A stretch of 64,000 nucleotides of DNA from assembly GCA_910585215.1 (NCBI GenBank), contig CAJUDQ010000004.1, positions 71,909 through 135,908 of the forward strand, read 5' to 3'. The position numbers were made by a program, and so were the translations under genes. Source of the DNA: an uncultured Lachnospiraceae bacterium. Its GTDB lineage: Bacteria > Bacillota > Clostridia > Lachnospirales > Lachnospiraceae. Each line of letters starts with the position of its first letter. Position 1 is the stretch's first letter. Positions 37,563 to 46,673 of this stretch are shown here, in pieces. The notes beneath the pieces were generated by a model. That model worked only from the letters and a program-made list of their open reading frames with translations. It did no database searches and had not been told where the DNA came from.

Positions 37563-38122
37563 TTTGCCCTCCTGATAAGGATATCTCTTTCCTCTATCTG
37601 ATAATTACCGATAATCTGATTTTTTATTTTTATGATTTCCGGCTCTTCTGATATCTGTTTTACATTCCCATTTACAGAAATAGAAATGTCTATTCCATTC
37701 TGTTCCTCTCTGGAAATACCAAGAGTGATTCTTTTTATTTTTACAGTCTCCTCTGTCTCTAGTTCTATTTCACAATCCACCAGAGCCAGTCCTTCATTTT
37801 CCACCATCTGGCGGATATCCTCTTTTATTATCTTTTTATATTCTTCAGAATATTTTTCTGCCAGATAGACATCTCCATAATTTATCATATTTTCACATTC
37901 TCTGACAGACTGCTCAAGCTGTTCATTTTTTAACAGTTCTTCGGGCAGACCAGTTATTCCAAGAAGTTTTTCAAGCGGAACCAGAATCAAAAGAATCAGG
38001 ACCATTCCACAAAATAATTTGGTAAGTTTTTTAAAGGCATTATCTGAAATCAGATTGAAAATCACAGTTTCAAGTAGCAGAAAAAATACTACCGGACGGA
38101 TATATTCAAAAATTATTCCCAT
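37559..38122 (-). CDS. spoIIIAF: Stage III sporulation protein AF
   Basis: A 187-residue protein with two membrane segments (about 7-27 and 35-55) followed by a soluble ring-building-like domain (about 100-187). This matches SpoIIIAF, a channel component. ATG overlaps are tight: the stop overlaps spoIIIAG by four bases. Confidence 0.88.
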   Translation of the reverse strand: MGIIFEYIRPVVFFLLLETVIFNLISDNAFKKLTKLFCGMVLILLILVPLEKLLGITGLPEELLKNEQLEQSVRECENMINYGDVYLAEKYSEEYKKIIKEDIRQMVENEGLALVDCEIELETEETVKIKRITLGISREEQNGIDISISVNGNVKQISEEPEIIKIKNQIIGNYQIEERDILIRRAK

Positions 38123-38141
38123 CGTTTCTCCTTCCCGTCTT

Positions 38142-39281
38142 TTATGATGTCACCATGCATAATACGGCAATTGACAATGACAGCATAATAAACTGCGTAA
38201 TCAATACTTTGTTCAACAGCATTACACTGTCTGCCACAGAATCCACACAGCCCGAAATTCTCCGGTCCGCCATCGGCTGAATCAGTGCGGCAGTCAGCCT
38301 ATAGGCAACCACAAAAACAAACATCTTTACTGCTGGTATAACAGTTATCATTACCAGTATTAAAATCACAGCGCCTCCAACTGCATTTTTAATAACAGAT
38401 GCAGAGGATAAAAAAATACTACTCGCAGCATTTAGTTCCTCTGCCCCCGGAATAAGATTTAAAAGCTTCATGGCGGTATTTTTTCCTGCAAGGTCTATTC
38501 CCGGCAGAATCATTCCTTTAATTATCTGGATTCCCATCACGACACCGGTAAAAAATTTCAAAAACCATAAAACAAAGCTTTTAAAAATCCCTCCAAATTT
38601 GGAAAGATAATCTTCCTCCATAAGATGATTCACCACCATAAGAATAACATATAATTTTATCAGCGGCAGCACTACATTTCGAATCAGCATTTCTCCAATA
38701 TATATCGTAAAAAGTGCGACTTCTCCAAATCCAAGAGCTGTAGCCTGTCCACTGCAAAGTCCCGCAGACAGTACCATTGCCGGTATAATAATCTTGATAA
38801 AAGAGCCGACATCCTGAATCACTGAGTCCAGCATATCCGACATTACCTGAAAGGAACCAATTAATATGGTAATCATCAAAAGATATGTAATAAAAAATCC
38901 GGTTTCCGATATTTCACGCCTGTCAAGAATAATGGAAATATTTGAAAACATTGCCGATATTACTGCAAGTAAAATAATTTTTATCAGTGCATATCGATTA
39001 TATAAAACCTCACTGAAAAACTGAGATACTACTGTATCTTTCAGCATAACCAGAGTCTGTGAAAAATCACCTTTTATCAAAGTTCCGATTATTTCTGAAA
39101 AGCTGTAATTTCCTACTTTTTCCTGAATTTCACTGTCAATATCTGTCAAATCATACAAATCCAGAAGCTCTTCATAATCCTGTGCATCCTCCCTGGCTGC
39201 TTCCTCAGCCCTGACTGTTTCTGACAAAACCAGACACAGAATCAATCCTGTCAGAATACAAAAACAGAATATTTTTTCCAT
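38142..39281 (-). CDS. spoIIIAE: Stage III sporulation protein AE
   Basis: A 379-residue polytopic protein with an N-terminal signal segment (about 3-22, ending near VRAEE), a soluble stretch of about 70 residues, then some seven membrane segments. Family motifs include the Gly-rich SAGLCSGQATALGFGEVALF region and LIPGAEELNAASSIF. It is a predicted membrane transporter-like component of the SpoIIIA complex. Confidence 0.92.
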   Translation of the reverse strand: MEKIFCFCILTGLILCLVLSETVRAEEAAREDAQDYEELLDLYDLTDIDSEIQEKVGNYSFSEIIGTLIKGDFSQTLVMLKDTVVSQFFSEVLYNRYALIKIILLAVISAMFSNISIILDRREISETGFFITYLLMITILIGSFQVMSDMLDSVIQDVGSFIKIIIPAMVLSAGLCSGQATALGFGEVALFTIYIGEMLIRNVVLPLIKLYVILMVVNHLMEEDYLSKFGGIFKSFVLWFLKFFTGVVMGIQIIKGMILPGIDLAGKNTAMKLLNLIPGAEELNAASSIFLSSASVIKNAVGGAVILILVMITVIPAVKMFVFVVAYRLTAALIQPMADRRISGCVDSVADSVMLLNKVLITQFIMLSLSIAVLCMVTS

Positions 39282-39284
39282 TTT

Positions 39285-39671
39285 CTACTCCAATACTTGA
39301 TGAATCGTTTCCAGCAAAGAGAGAACAACCGGCATACTGACTGCCAGAACACTGATTTTTCCAAATATCTGAAGCTGATTTGCCAGCGAATGATATCCGC
39401 AGTCTCTGCATAAATCTGCTGAAAATTGTGTCAGATAAGAAATTCCCACGATTTTAATTAAAATATTTATATAGGCATCTTCAAAATGAATATAACTTTT
39501 CATTTGATTGACTGCTGAAATCACTGTATTCATTCTTGAAAGAATAAAAACAAACAGAAAAATTCCCGCTGCCAGAATAATATAAACACTGTACTCTCCC
39601 TTTATCTGCCCCAAAAGCACTGCCAGCAGCGCCGAGGCAATACCAAAAAGCATTACTCCTGCAAAATTCAT
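39285..39671 (-). CDS. spoIIIAD: Stage III sporulation protein AD
   Basis: A 128-residue protein with three to four membrane segments and the conserved ILIKIVGISYLTQFSADLCRDCG motif region (positions about 70-90) typical of SpoIIIAD. Its stop is three bases before the spoIIIAE start. Confidence 0.92.
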   Translation of the reverse strand: MNFAGVMLFGIASALLAVLLGQIKGEYSVYIILAAGIFLFVFILSRMNTVISAVNQMKSYIHFEDAYINILIKIVGISYLTQFSADLCRDCGYHSLANQLQIFGKISVLAVSMPVVLSLLETIHQVLE

Positions 39672-39687
39672 CTTTCACCAATCCTTT

Positions 39688-39882
39688 TTACAGCATAAAC
39701 AAGTCTCTGACTGTTTCAAATAACTCTGATATATATGGTACAATCCAAAACAGCACCAGAATCACTCCTGCCAGTCCCACCAGAAATACATGTTCTTCTC
39801 TTCCGCTTTGTCTTAATATCTGGCTGATTACCGAAACCAAAATTCCGACTGCCGCTATTTTAAAAATCAGATTTACTTCCAT
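39688..39882 (-). CDS. spoIIIAC: Stage III sporulation protein AC
   Basis: A 64-residue protein with two membrane segments (IFKIAAVGILVSVISQIL and VFLVGLAGVILVLFWIV). The start at 39882 has GAGG upstream and gives the family length; a longer start at 39909 has no site and would be nine residues longer. Confidence 0.9.
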   Translation of the reverse strand: MEVNLIFKIAAVGILVSVISQILRQSGREEHVFLVGLAGVILVLFWIVPYISELFETVRDLFML

Positions 39883-39902
39883 AATTACCTCATTTCCCTT
39901 TG

Positions 39903-40421
39903 TTACCATAAAAATACAATAATAAATATTCCTGCCAAGATTCCCAACACTCTGCTTAATTTTTCATCCGCCTGTACCTTGTCCTGATTTTCCGCAATGG
40001 AAAGACTGAGATTTTCCAGATAAAGATTAATATAGTTCATCTGCATATCCTTGTCGAGAAATCCGAGATTTTCTCCCAACTCTTTCAATTTGTCCAAATC
40101 TCTATCACATACTATGATTTCGCTCAAGTGTTTTATGACTGTTTCATTCCACATATCACTAAAATTTTTTCCCTGATTTTCCTCCATTTGTCTGCTTAAA
40201 TTTTCAAATATTTCATGATAGGGCGTTCTCAGACGTTCAGACATATGAGAAAAAATTTCACTCATAACAGAAATATTATAATTGATTTCTCCGCGAAGCA
40301 TAAAAATCACCTTTTTTAAATACAACAATTCCTCATACTTTTTCCGAACCTTTGCCGCATGAAAAAATCCAAGTCCTGCCGCCGCAAAAAATACCAAAAC
40401 GGCGCCGCACAGCTTCAACAT
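39903..40421 (-). CDS. spoIIIAB: Stage III sporulation protein AB
   Basis: A 172-residue protein with an N-terminal membrane segment (about 4-22) and a C-terminal hydrophobic anchor (about 155-172); the region between is helical and related to the GspF-like cytoplasmic domain. Overlaps the end of spoIIIAA by seven bases. Confidence 0.9.
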   Translation of the reverse strand: MLKLCGAVLVFFAAAGLGFFHAAKVRKKYEELLYLKKVIFMLRGEINYNISVMSEIFSHMSERLRTPYHEIFENLSRQMEENQGKNFSDMWNETVIKHLSEIIVCDRDLDKLKELGENLGFLDKDMQMNYINLYLENLSLSIAENQDKVQADEKLSRVLGILAGIFIIVFLW

Positions 40422-41329
40422 GTCTGTGCCTCCTTTCTTTGACGGCTGTTTATTTGTTGGAATTCCCGATTATATATTTTGATTTCTTCTCTTTCCAAAA
40501 TTATATAATTCCTGAAAATCTTGTCCCGAAACAATTCCTGAAATACTTCTTTTTTTCGAACTTCCTCCAGATTATCTCCATGAACAGTCGCTATTACTTT
40601 TACTCCGCAGTTTGTAATGCGAAGTACTGCATCGATGTCCTCTCTTCTTCCAAGCTCGTCTACTCCTATAACAGTCGGTGACATGGAACGAAGCAGCATA
40701 AGCATTCCCTGTGCTTTCGGGCAACCGTCAAGCACATCGCTTCTCTCTCCTACATCATTCTGTGGCCTGCCCCGATAACATGCAGCGATTTCACTTCTCT
40801 CGTCCACAATTCCCACACTTTCCATCGGGCTGTTTGATATCTGTCGAAGTAAATCTCTCAACAGGGTAGTTTTTCCTGCGCGTGGGGGCGAAATAATCAG
40901 AAGATTCCCCTTTGTATACTCGAGCAGTCCGTCTGCACAGCCCTTGACTTCACGGCTGATTCGAATATTAAAAGAAGCAATATTTTTTATCGTCTTTATC
41001 TGTCCGTTTTCCATCACAGTTTCTCCCGCAATCCCTACTCTGTGTCCGCCCCTCAGGGTAAGAAAGCCCTGTCTGAGCTCGTCCTCACAGGCATACATAG
41101 AATAGCCGGAGATAAATTCTGTCATCTCCCGAATGTCATTTGCAGTAATTTCACTGGAGGTATTTTTCATAAACAGTTGTTTGTCCTCTGTTCCAGTGAT
41201 AATATGCATTTTTTTTCCAATTCTTACCCGTATTTCCTGTGCCTGCAAAAACACCTCCTCTCTGCATGACAGCTCTTTTTTTATTCTTACCGGCAAAATT
41301 TTCATAATTTCACTGAATTTTTCCTCCAT
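40415..41329 (-). CDS. spoIIIAA: Stage III sporulation protein AA (ATPase)
   Basis: A 304-residue ATPase. The ATG at 41329 follows AGGAGG. Walker A SPPRAGKTTLLRDLL, Walker B region VIGVDELGRREDID and a following HGDNLEE motif match the secretion-type ATPase SpoIIIAA, which is thought to energise the mother cell-forespore channel. First gene of the operon; a sigma-E promoter is expected upstream but I could not place one with confidence. Confidence 0.93.
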   Translation of the reverse strand: MEEKFSEIMKILPVRIKKELSCREEVFLQAQEIRVRIGKKMHIITGTEDKQLFMKNTSSEITANDIREMTEFISGYSMYACEDELRQGFLTLRGGHRVGIAGETVMENGQIKTIKNIASFNIRISREVKGCADGLLEYTKGNLLIISPPRAGKTTLLRDLLRQISNSPMESVGIVDERSEIAACYRGRPQNDVGERSDVLDGCPKAQGMLMLLRSMSPTVIGVDELGRREDIDAVLRITNCGVKVIATVHGDNLEEVRKKEVFQELFRDKIFRNYIILEREEIKIYNREFQQINSRQRKEAQTC

Positions 41330-41400
41330 GCCTGCCTCCTGCTTGTCAATACCATTTATATTGATGTATCCATATTGATGTATACCCATTTATATGCAAA

Positions 41401-41432
41401 AAAACAGTACTGTATTACTACAGCACTGTTTT
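41401..41432 (-). terminator. Intrinsic terminator
   Basis: Minus strand: AAAACAGTGCTGTA pairs with TACAGTACTGTTTTTTT (41432 to about 41398). It lies just downstream of the zinc-ribbon gene ending at 41452 and separates it from the spoIIIA operon. Confidence 0.8.
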
Positions 41433-41451
41433 TCTTTCAAGGAATCTGCTT

Positions 41452-43278
41452 TTATATATATTTTGTTATATAGACATAAATAATTTTATTAAAATCACCT
41501 TTCAGTTTTTTCATATTTCCATTTTTCACTTCATATATCTGTTTCCTGGTATATGCGTATATTTTACCGGAAAACTCATCATAACAGAAGCCTTTTACAT
41601 TTTTTAATTCTTTTGCCGTATTTCCATTTACATAAAAAAACCTTCCATTTGACTGAAGATATAAACTGTCTTTTATCTTGCATATCACCTGACAGCTGTT
41701 TTTATCTATTTCTATATCAGTATATTCTATTTCACCATTTTCCTTTTTGTAGCCTATCTTGGAGTTTTGGGTAATAAAATAAATATCTTCTCTGTTTTTT
41801 GAAAAATATCCCCGAATAACATTATCTGTTTCTTTTGTAAGCCTTTTTTCTTGGGCATTCTCTTCTGCTTTGGCACTATAGATAGTTCCCATTGTTTCAT
41901 AATATATTTTGGATACTTTTTTATCAGTCCCATAAAATTCACTGATATTTTTCACAATTTCTTTTGCTTTATAATTGCCAGAAATCAAACAGACTGTTTT
42001 GTTTCCGCCAGTTGATTCATATCCTACCGATTTTTTAAAAGTATCTACAGGATAAAAAATACAGTTCAAATCCTCCATATATGAAAATGCGCTTCCTGTC
42101 TCTTTACCATATACAGAACTGATGGCATAATCTGCCACCTTTTTCGTTGCTGCTCCTTTTACGGATATATAAGTTTTATCATTTACAAGAAACATAATTT
42201 CTGTACCTTTTTCATTCAGCATAATCGAAGCTCCACTGTTTACAGACACATTATTTGCTAGGTCTTTTGCTTCGCCTTTTCTGTTGATACACTGCAGATG
42301 ATTCTTCCTGCCCAAACCATAAAAATAATCGCCTTTTTCAGAAATAGCAAATATCTTGATGTTTTTTATCTTTTCTTTTTTGTCTGCTTCTTTTCCAATA
42401 TAAGAATCATATTCATTTCCATTTGAAACAGTATAAGAATAATACTTTCCATTTCCCGAAATAGCCATATTATGGACTTCTTCCATTGTGATTTTTTCCA
42501 GCTCAGAACCGTTATATCTAAATAAACAGCGTTTATCGTCTATCAAAAGAGCTGTTTTATCATGGTTTGCCACTGCAATCTGCGTACAGTTTTCCATTAT
42601 TTCAACCAGCTTTTCTCCTTTTATATACCATGCAGTAGATTCTCTGTCTATAATATAAAAAGCGCTTCTGTCCATATTGTTGTAAATTTGTGCTGTACCG
42701 TTGACAGTTCCCACCTTTTTGCCATTTAAATAAATAATATGTTTTTCATTATCTTCATCACAAACGGCTATTACATTGTCCATCGGTCCAAAAAACACAC
42801 TATACACAAATCTGGCAGTAAAAATAACTGCAGCAAGAATAAGTACTGTTCCTGCAATTCCTTTAAAATGCTTTTTCAAAAAATCTTTTATGTTAAATCT
42901 TTCTTTCTGCTGATAAAAAGTTTCTGCAAAAGGTGGACTTTTCTGTTTTTCCTGTTTTGATTTTTTTAAAATTCGTTCTTCTTTTCGGTTTGGCTTTTGA
43001 AGATTTTCTGATTTTTCCGGTTTTAATTTTTCAATATCGGTATTCTCTGATTTTTCCGGTTTTGGTTCTTCAATATTTTCAGTTTCTTCCGATTTTTTGT
43101 CTGATAATTTTTCCGGTTTCTCAATATTTTTCTGTTCTGCCGACTGAGAAACAAAATTTTTTTTGGGCTTCTCCTGATAATCTGGAGACCATTTAAGATA
43201 GCTTTCAATTTCTATGCCGCAATTTATACAAAATACCGCGTCTTCCTCCACCTCTGCTCTACATTTTGGACAACGCAT
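41452..43278 (-). CDS. Zinc-ribbon membrane protein with extracellular beta-propeller-like repeats
   Basis: A 608-residue protein. N-terminal zinc ribbon CPKC...CINCG (3-21), a Lys/Glu/Pro-rich linker with repeated KPEKSEN units (about 50-110), one membrane segment (about 137-158), then about 440 residues of short beta-strand repeats with recurrent aromatic/Gly turns (KRCLFRYNGSEL, GNGKYYSYT, GDYFYGLGRKNHL), as in DUF5050/WD-like propellers. The zinc ribbon would be cytoplasmic and the repeats outside. I assign no function. Together with the next gene upstream (43302, 23 bases away) it forms a zinc-ribbon pair under one promoter. Confidence 0.65.
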   Translation of the reverse strand: MRCPKCRAEVEEDAVFCINCGIEIESYLKWSPDYQEKPKKNFVSQSAEQKNIEKPEKLSDKKSEETENIEEPKPEKSENTDIEKLKPEKSENLQKPNRKEERILKKSKQEKQKSPPFAETFYQQKERFNIKDFLKKHFKGIAGTVLILAAVIFTARFVYSVFFGPMDNVIAVCDEDNEKHIIYLNGKKVGTVNGTAQIYNNMDRSAFYIIDRESTAWYIKGEKLVEIMENCTQIAVANHDKTALLIDDKRCLFRYNGSELEKITMEEVHNMAISGNGKYYSYTVSNGNEYDSYIGKEADKKEKIKNIKIFAISEKGDYFYGLGRKNHLQCINRKGEAKDLANNVSVNSGASIMLNEKGTEIMFLVNDKTYISVKGAATKKVADYAISSVYGKETGSAFSYMEDLNCIFYPVDTFKKSVGYESTGGNKTVCLISGNYKAKEIVKNISEFYGTDKKVSKIYYETMGTIYSAKAEENAQEKRLTKETDNVIRGYFSKNREDIYFITQNSKIGYKKENGEIEYTDIEIDKNSCQVICKIKDSLYLQSNGRFFYVNGNTAKELKNVKGFCYDEFSGKIYAYTRKQIYEVKNGNMKKLKGDFNKIIYVYITKYI

Positions 43279-43301
43279 CGCCTAGCTCCTTGCAGATATA
43301 T

Positions 43302-43784
43302 TTATTCAATCTTTGTACCACACTTTCCACAGAATTTTGCATCTGCAGAAAGAGGTGCACCACAGGAAGGACAAAATGCTGGCTTTGACTGTTCTTCCTG
43401 AACAGACTCCGGTTCCGAAGCAGGAGTAATGACAGGAAGCTCGGTGCCGCACATTGGACAATGTAAAGCATTTCCATCCACCTCTGCTCCACAGTTTGAG
43501 CAGAGCTTTAATCCTTTTAACGCCCTTAACTGTTCTTTGTCACTGTCAAGTTTTGACTGAATTTTTATTATTTCATCTGTTTCTTCCCTGAATCTCTGTG
43601 AAGCCTCCTCACGAAATGATTTGTAATATTTTTCTCCAAGAATTTTGTATACGCGTTCAAGACCAGCTTCACTGTCCTTAATCTGTGAATTCAGACTTAC
43701 TACACCACCTAAATCCTTTGTCTTCTTTGTTACCTCTTTTCCCACATTCTGGAGCTTATCTCCCATTTTATTAAAAAAATCCAT
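43302..43784 (-). CDS. Coiled-coil protein with two zinc ribbons
   Basis: A 160-residue soluble protein. The start at 43784 follows AAAGGA. An amphipathic/coiled-coil N-terminal half (about 1-95) precedes two double-CxxC ribbons: CSNCG..CPMCG and CPSCG..CGKCG. Such small modular proteins are common in Lachnospiraceae and their role is unknown. The ribbon spacing is the same as in the neighbouring 608-residue protein. Confidence 0.7.
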   Translation of the reverse strand: MDFFNKMGDKLQNVGKEVTKKTKDLGGVVSLNSQIKDSEAGLERVYKILGEKYYKSFREEASQRFREETDEIIKIQSKLDSDKEQLRALKGLKLCSNCGAEVDGNALHCPMCGTELPVITPASEPESVQEEQSKPAFCPSCGAPLSADAKFCGKCGTKIE

Positions 43785-43815
43785 AATTTTTTCCTTTCTT
43801 TCTGTTTTTATAATC

Positions 43816-43844
43816 ATTCTATAACCAATATTCAGGCATGTCAA
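43816..43844 (-). promoter_or_regulatory. Sigma-A type promoter of the zinc-ribbon pair
   Basis: Minus strand: perfect -35 TTGACA (43844-43839), 17-base spacer, TAGAAT (43821-43816). Confidence 0.7.
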
Positions 43845-43903
43845 GCAGAAATCTTTGTACTTTATAGAAACTCACAAGTTTGTTCTCATACTTACAAAAC
43901 GGG

Positions 43904-43932
43904 TTGCCATTTTTATCATTTTGGTATATGAT
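43904..43932 (+). promoter_or_regulatory. Sigma-A type promoter of the AEC transporter gene
   Basis: TTGCCA (43904-43909), 17-base spacer, TATGAT (43927-43932). Confidence 0.6.
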
Positions 43933-43970
43933 GACAGAGATTTTATTTTTCTTCAGAAAGGATATAAAAA

Positions 43971-44894
43971 ATGACTTTTACTTTATTAATGAATCAGATG
44001 ATAAAATTTTTTCTTATTATGGCACTGGGATACTTTTTATTTAAAAAGAATTTTACAGATATAGAATTTAATAAACGACTTTCCAGAATCCTGCTTAATA
44101 TTACTTTGCCGGCGCTGATTTTAAATTCCGTGCTTACACAGACAGAACGCCCTGCTGCTGTTTCTGTTTTCTCTGTATTTCTTACAGCATTACTTATCTA
44201 TCTTTTTCTTCCTCTTGTCGGAATGTTTGCTGCCCGTTTTTTTCCAGCAGACCAGACGCAGAAAAATCTCTATGCCTTTATGACTGCCTACAGCAATATC
44301 GGTTTTATGGGATTTCCCATTATAGATGCTCTTTATGGAACCACTGCCGTTTTATATACCGCGATATTTAACATTATGTTTAATCTGTCCTGCTATACCC
44401 TTGGAACTGCAATTATGACCAGAAATTCCGAAACCGGAACCAGAATAAATCTTCGGCATCTTGTCAATCCGGGATTTCTTTTAAGCATTGCTTCTATCGT
44501 AGTTTATTTTCTCAATCCCCCATTTCCAAAAGCTCTGGCAGATACAGTTGCCGCTGTTGGAGGTATTACCACGCCTCTGTCAATGCTGTTAATCGGGTCC
44601 ACTCTGGCCACCAATTCAGTAAAAGAAATCTTTTCCGACAAATTTTTATATCTTTATACTGTTTTTCGACAGATTCTTCTGCCACTTGTATCACTTGGAC
44701 TGATACATCTGCTGATAAAAGATGAACTGATTCAAAACGTCACCTGTGTCATGATGCTTATGCCGGCAGCAAATTCCTGTGTCATGTTTGCAAACGAATA
44801 CAGCGCCGATGAAAAACTTGCCTCAAAATCTGTGTTTCTCACGACGCTTCTGTCTGTAATTACGATACCACTAGGAGTATCACTGCTTCTATAG
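43971..44894 (+). CDS. AEC-family transporter (auxin efflux carrier-like permease)
   Basis: A 307-residue membrane protein with about ten hydrophobic segments in a five-plus-five arrangement. The AYSNIGFMGFPI motif in the fourth/fifth segment and the later MPAANSCVMFANEY motif are typical of the AEC/PIN-like family, in which bacterial members move malonate, malate or other organic anions. AAAGGA precedes the ATG. The gene stands alone with its own promoter. Confidence 0.85.
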   Translation: MTFTLLMNQMIKFFLIMALGYFLFKKNFTDIEFNKRLSRILLNITLPALILNSVLTQTERPAAVSVFSVFLTALLIYLFLPLVGMFAARFFPADQTQKNLYAFMTAYSNIGFMGFPIIDALYGTTAVLYTAIFNIMFNLSCYTLGTAIMTRNSETGTRINLRHLVNPGFLLSIASIVVYFLNPPFPKALADTVAAVGGITTPLSMLLIGSTLATNSVKEIFSDKFLYLYTVFRQILLPLVSLGLIHLLIKDELIQNVTCVMMLMPAANSCVMFANEYSADEKLASKSVFLTTLLSVITIPLGVSLLL

Positions 44895-44952
44895 TAAACT
44901 GTATGGATGATTTATCTTGGGTTATTCCACCGGAAATCAAAAAGGATTGCAT

Positions 44953-45696
44953 TTACACAATAGGACCGCTTCTGCCGGAATATGGAGCTCCACAGCAAAA
45001 GCCGCCGCTTCCGCAGCAGAAATTACACATAAGATTTAAAAGACACAGCTTCAGGCAAAAGCCGCCTCCTTCATACGCAGGCGAGCTGTATTGTCTGCTT
45101 CTTCCCTCATACCATGTGCTTCCGTTTTCAATCATGGAAAGCAGTATCCTGTAATTTTGATTGTCCGGCTCAAAGGCTACAGCCATTTTGGCATGCTCTA
45201 TTGCTGTCATTTTATTTCCAAGTCCGTTATGTGCCTGTGCACTGTAAAAATACCAGCGCCCGCCTCTGTCCGCCATACTGTCCAGAACTGTTCTTGCTTC
45301 TTTATAATATCCGTTCTGTATAAATCTCACAACATTTCTGTAATCGGAACTGCTCTCCTGATAAGTACTCTGAAAACCGCCAAAATTTCCAAAATCACCA
45401 AACATACTCCAGAAATCACCAAAGAAATCTCCAGAACCGTTTGTTCCCGAAGTATAAGTCCCTGACTGCTCATAACCATAACTGCCGGACGTCCCATAGG
45501 GTGCTCCTGAGGTTCTCTGTTTCATAATCATTTGATATGCCTGCTGGACCTGCTTAAACAATTCTTCTATTTTCTTTTTATCAGGATGATTGATATTTGC
45601 ATCCGGATGATATTTTTTGCACAGCGCTTTATAAGCCTTTTTCACCTCATCATCCGAAGCGTCGGGACTTATTCCCAATATTTTATAAGGATTCAT
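44953..45696 (-). CDS. J-domain protein (DnaJ-like)
   Basis: A 247-residue protein with an N-terminal J domain (3-60) including the HPD motif (KKYHPDAN) that stimulates Hsp70, then a Gly/Ser/Tyr/Phe-rich linker (about 65-115), a helical repeat resembling TPR units (YYKEARTVLDSM..AIEHAKMAVAFEPD), and a Cys/Gly-rich tail. There is no zinc-finger or substrate domain of full DnaJ, so it is a specialised co-chaperone. It overlaps the DUF5685 gene by 14 bases, suggesting they work together. Confidence 0.85.
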   Translation of the reverse strand: MNPYKILGISPDASDDEVKKAYKALCKKYHPDANINHPDKKKIEELFKQVQQAYQMIMKQRTSGAPYGTSGSYGYEQSGTYTSGTNGSGDFFGDFWSMFGDFGNFGGFQSTYQESSSDYRNVVRFIQNGYYKEARTVLDSMADRGGRWYFYSAQAHNGLGNKMTAIEHAKMAVAFEPDNQNYRILLSMIENGSTWYEGRSRQYSSPAYEGGGFCLKLCLLNLMCNFCCGSGGFCCGAPYSGRSGPIV

Positions 45697-46549
45697 GATT
45701 GCCTGCCTCCGCTTTTTTTTCTGTGTGTTTCATTCTTTCTTCTCTGATTTTTTCATAACGATGCCATACACCGGAATACAAAATATTTCTCAATATTTTT
45801 ATATTGTCAATCAGAGGCAGCATTTCAAATGCTCTGGAACATTCTGCAATCGCTGATGTCAACACGATTCTGCAGGTCTTTTCAAAATCCTTCTCCTGAT
45901 ATTTGTCCGAAAACGGATTATACCGATTCTTTTTGATATCTTCTTCTATATCCTCATAGGCATCCAGAATATAAATAAATTTTCCCAGATTATAGGCAAG
46001 TTTTCTTAGAATTTCTTCCCACTCATCTTCCTGATAAATAAACAGTTCCTCCATTACCTTGCCAAACAAACCGGCCATTTTATCTATATTCCGACAGTTT
46101 TCTTTTTCAAGATGTTCTAAATTTTTAAAACATACTTCAATAATCTCTGCTTTTTCACTGTATTTTTGTTTGATTGCCTTTATTTTAGAGTTTAAAGATG
46201 TCCCATAGAGTTTTTTCAGTATTTTTCTGTCATCCTGCCAGTCATCTCTGCATTTATATCCAGTCAGAAGAAGATTCATTTCCGCGCCGAACTGTGTAAT
46301 TTTATTAATCGATACACCCTGTCTGTCAAATGGGTGAGCAATACATTTTTTCATTTCATAAGTAGTCTGCGGTTCATACAGGCTGGTTAAAAGCAATACC
46401 AGAAATGTCATGTCATAATTTAATGACATTTGTCCAGTCAGACCATAATTGTCTTTTAATACCCTGCATAAACCGCAGTAATAGGAATGATATACATCAA
46501 ACTCCCGAAAAGTCAAATCTCCCTTATTTACAATTACATAACCAAACAT
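45683..46549 (-). CDS. DUF5685 family protein
   Basis: A 288-residue protein opening MFGYVIVNKGDLTFREFD and YCGLCRVLKDNYG, the signature of DUF5685, found mostly in Clostridia. The pattern resembles an all-helical isoprenoid-synthase-like bundle: conserved Asp/Glu-rich helices (YILDAYEDIEEDIKKNRYNPF) are present. Function is not established. It is coupled to the J-domain gene by overlap, and the two are often neighbours in related genomes according to my recollection of the family. Confidence 0.75.
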   Translation of the reverse strand: MFGYVIVNKGDLTFREFDVYHSYYCGLCRVLKDNYGLTGQMSLNYDMTFLVLLLTSLYEPQTTYEMKKCIAHPFDRQGVSINKITQFGAEMNLLLTGYKCRDDWQDDRKILKKLYGTSLNSKIKAIKQKYSEKAEIIEVCFKNLEHLEKENCRNIDKMAGLFGKVMEELFIYQEDEWEEILRKLAYNLGKFIYILDAYEDIEEDIKKNRYNPFSDKYQEKDFEKTCRIVLTSAIAECSRAFEMLPLIDNIKILRNILYSGVWHRYEKIREERMKHTEKKAEAGNHESL

Positions 46550-46673
46550 TGCTACCTCTTTATCTTATCTATCCAAATTTAAATTTTTACTCTGTTTATT
46601 TTAATAAGCATAGCGAAAGAAGTCAATTCTATTTGATATTGTTAATTGATTCTTTATAAAATTCAGGGATGCT

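Noticed and set aside
41330..41400. Sigma-E promoter of the spoIIIA operon within tandem ATACATCAATAT repeats
   Set aside because: The GATACATC element is suggestive, but no convincing -35 at proper spacing.
44903..45154. Plus-strand reading frame between the AEC transporter and the J-protein gene
   Set aside because: Lies antisense to the Cys/Gly-rich tail of the J protein; no ribosome site.
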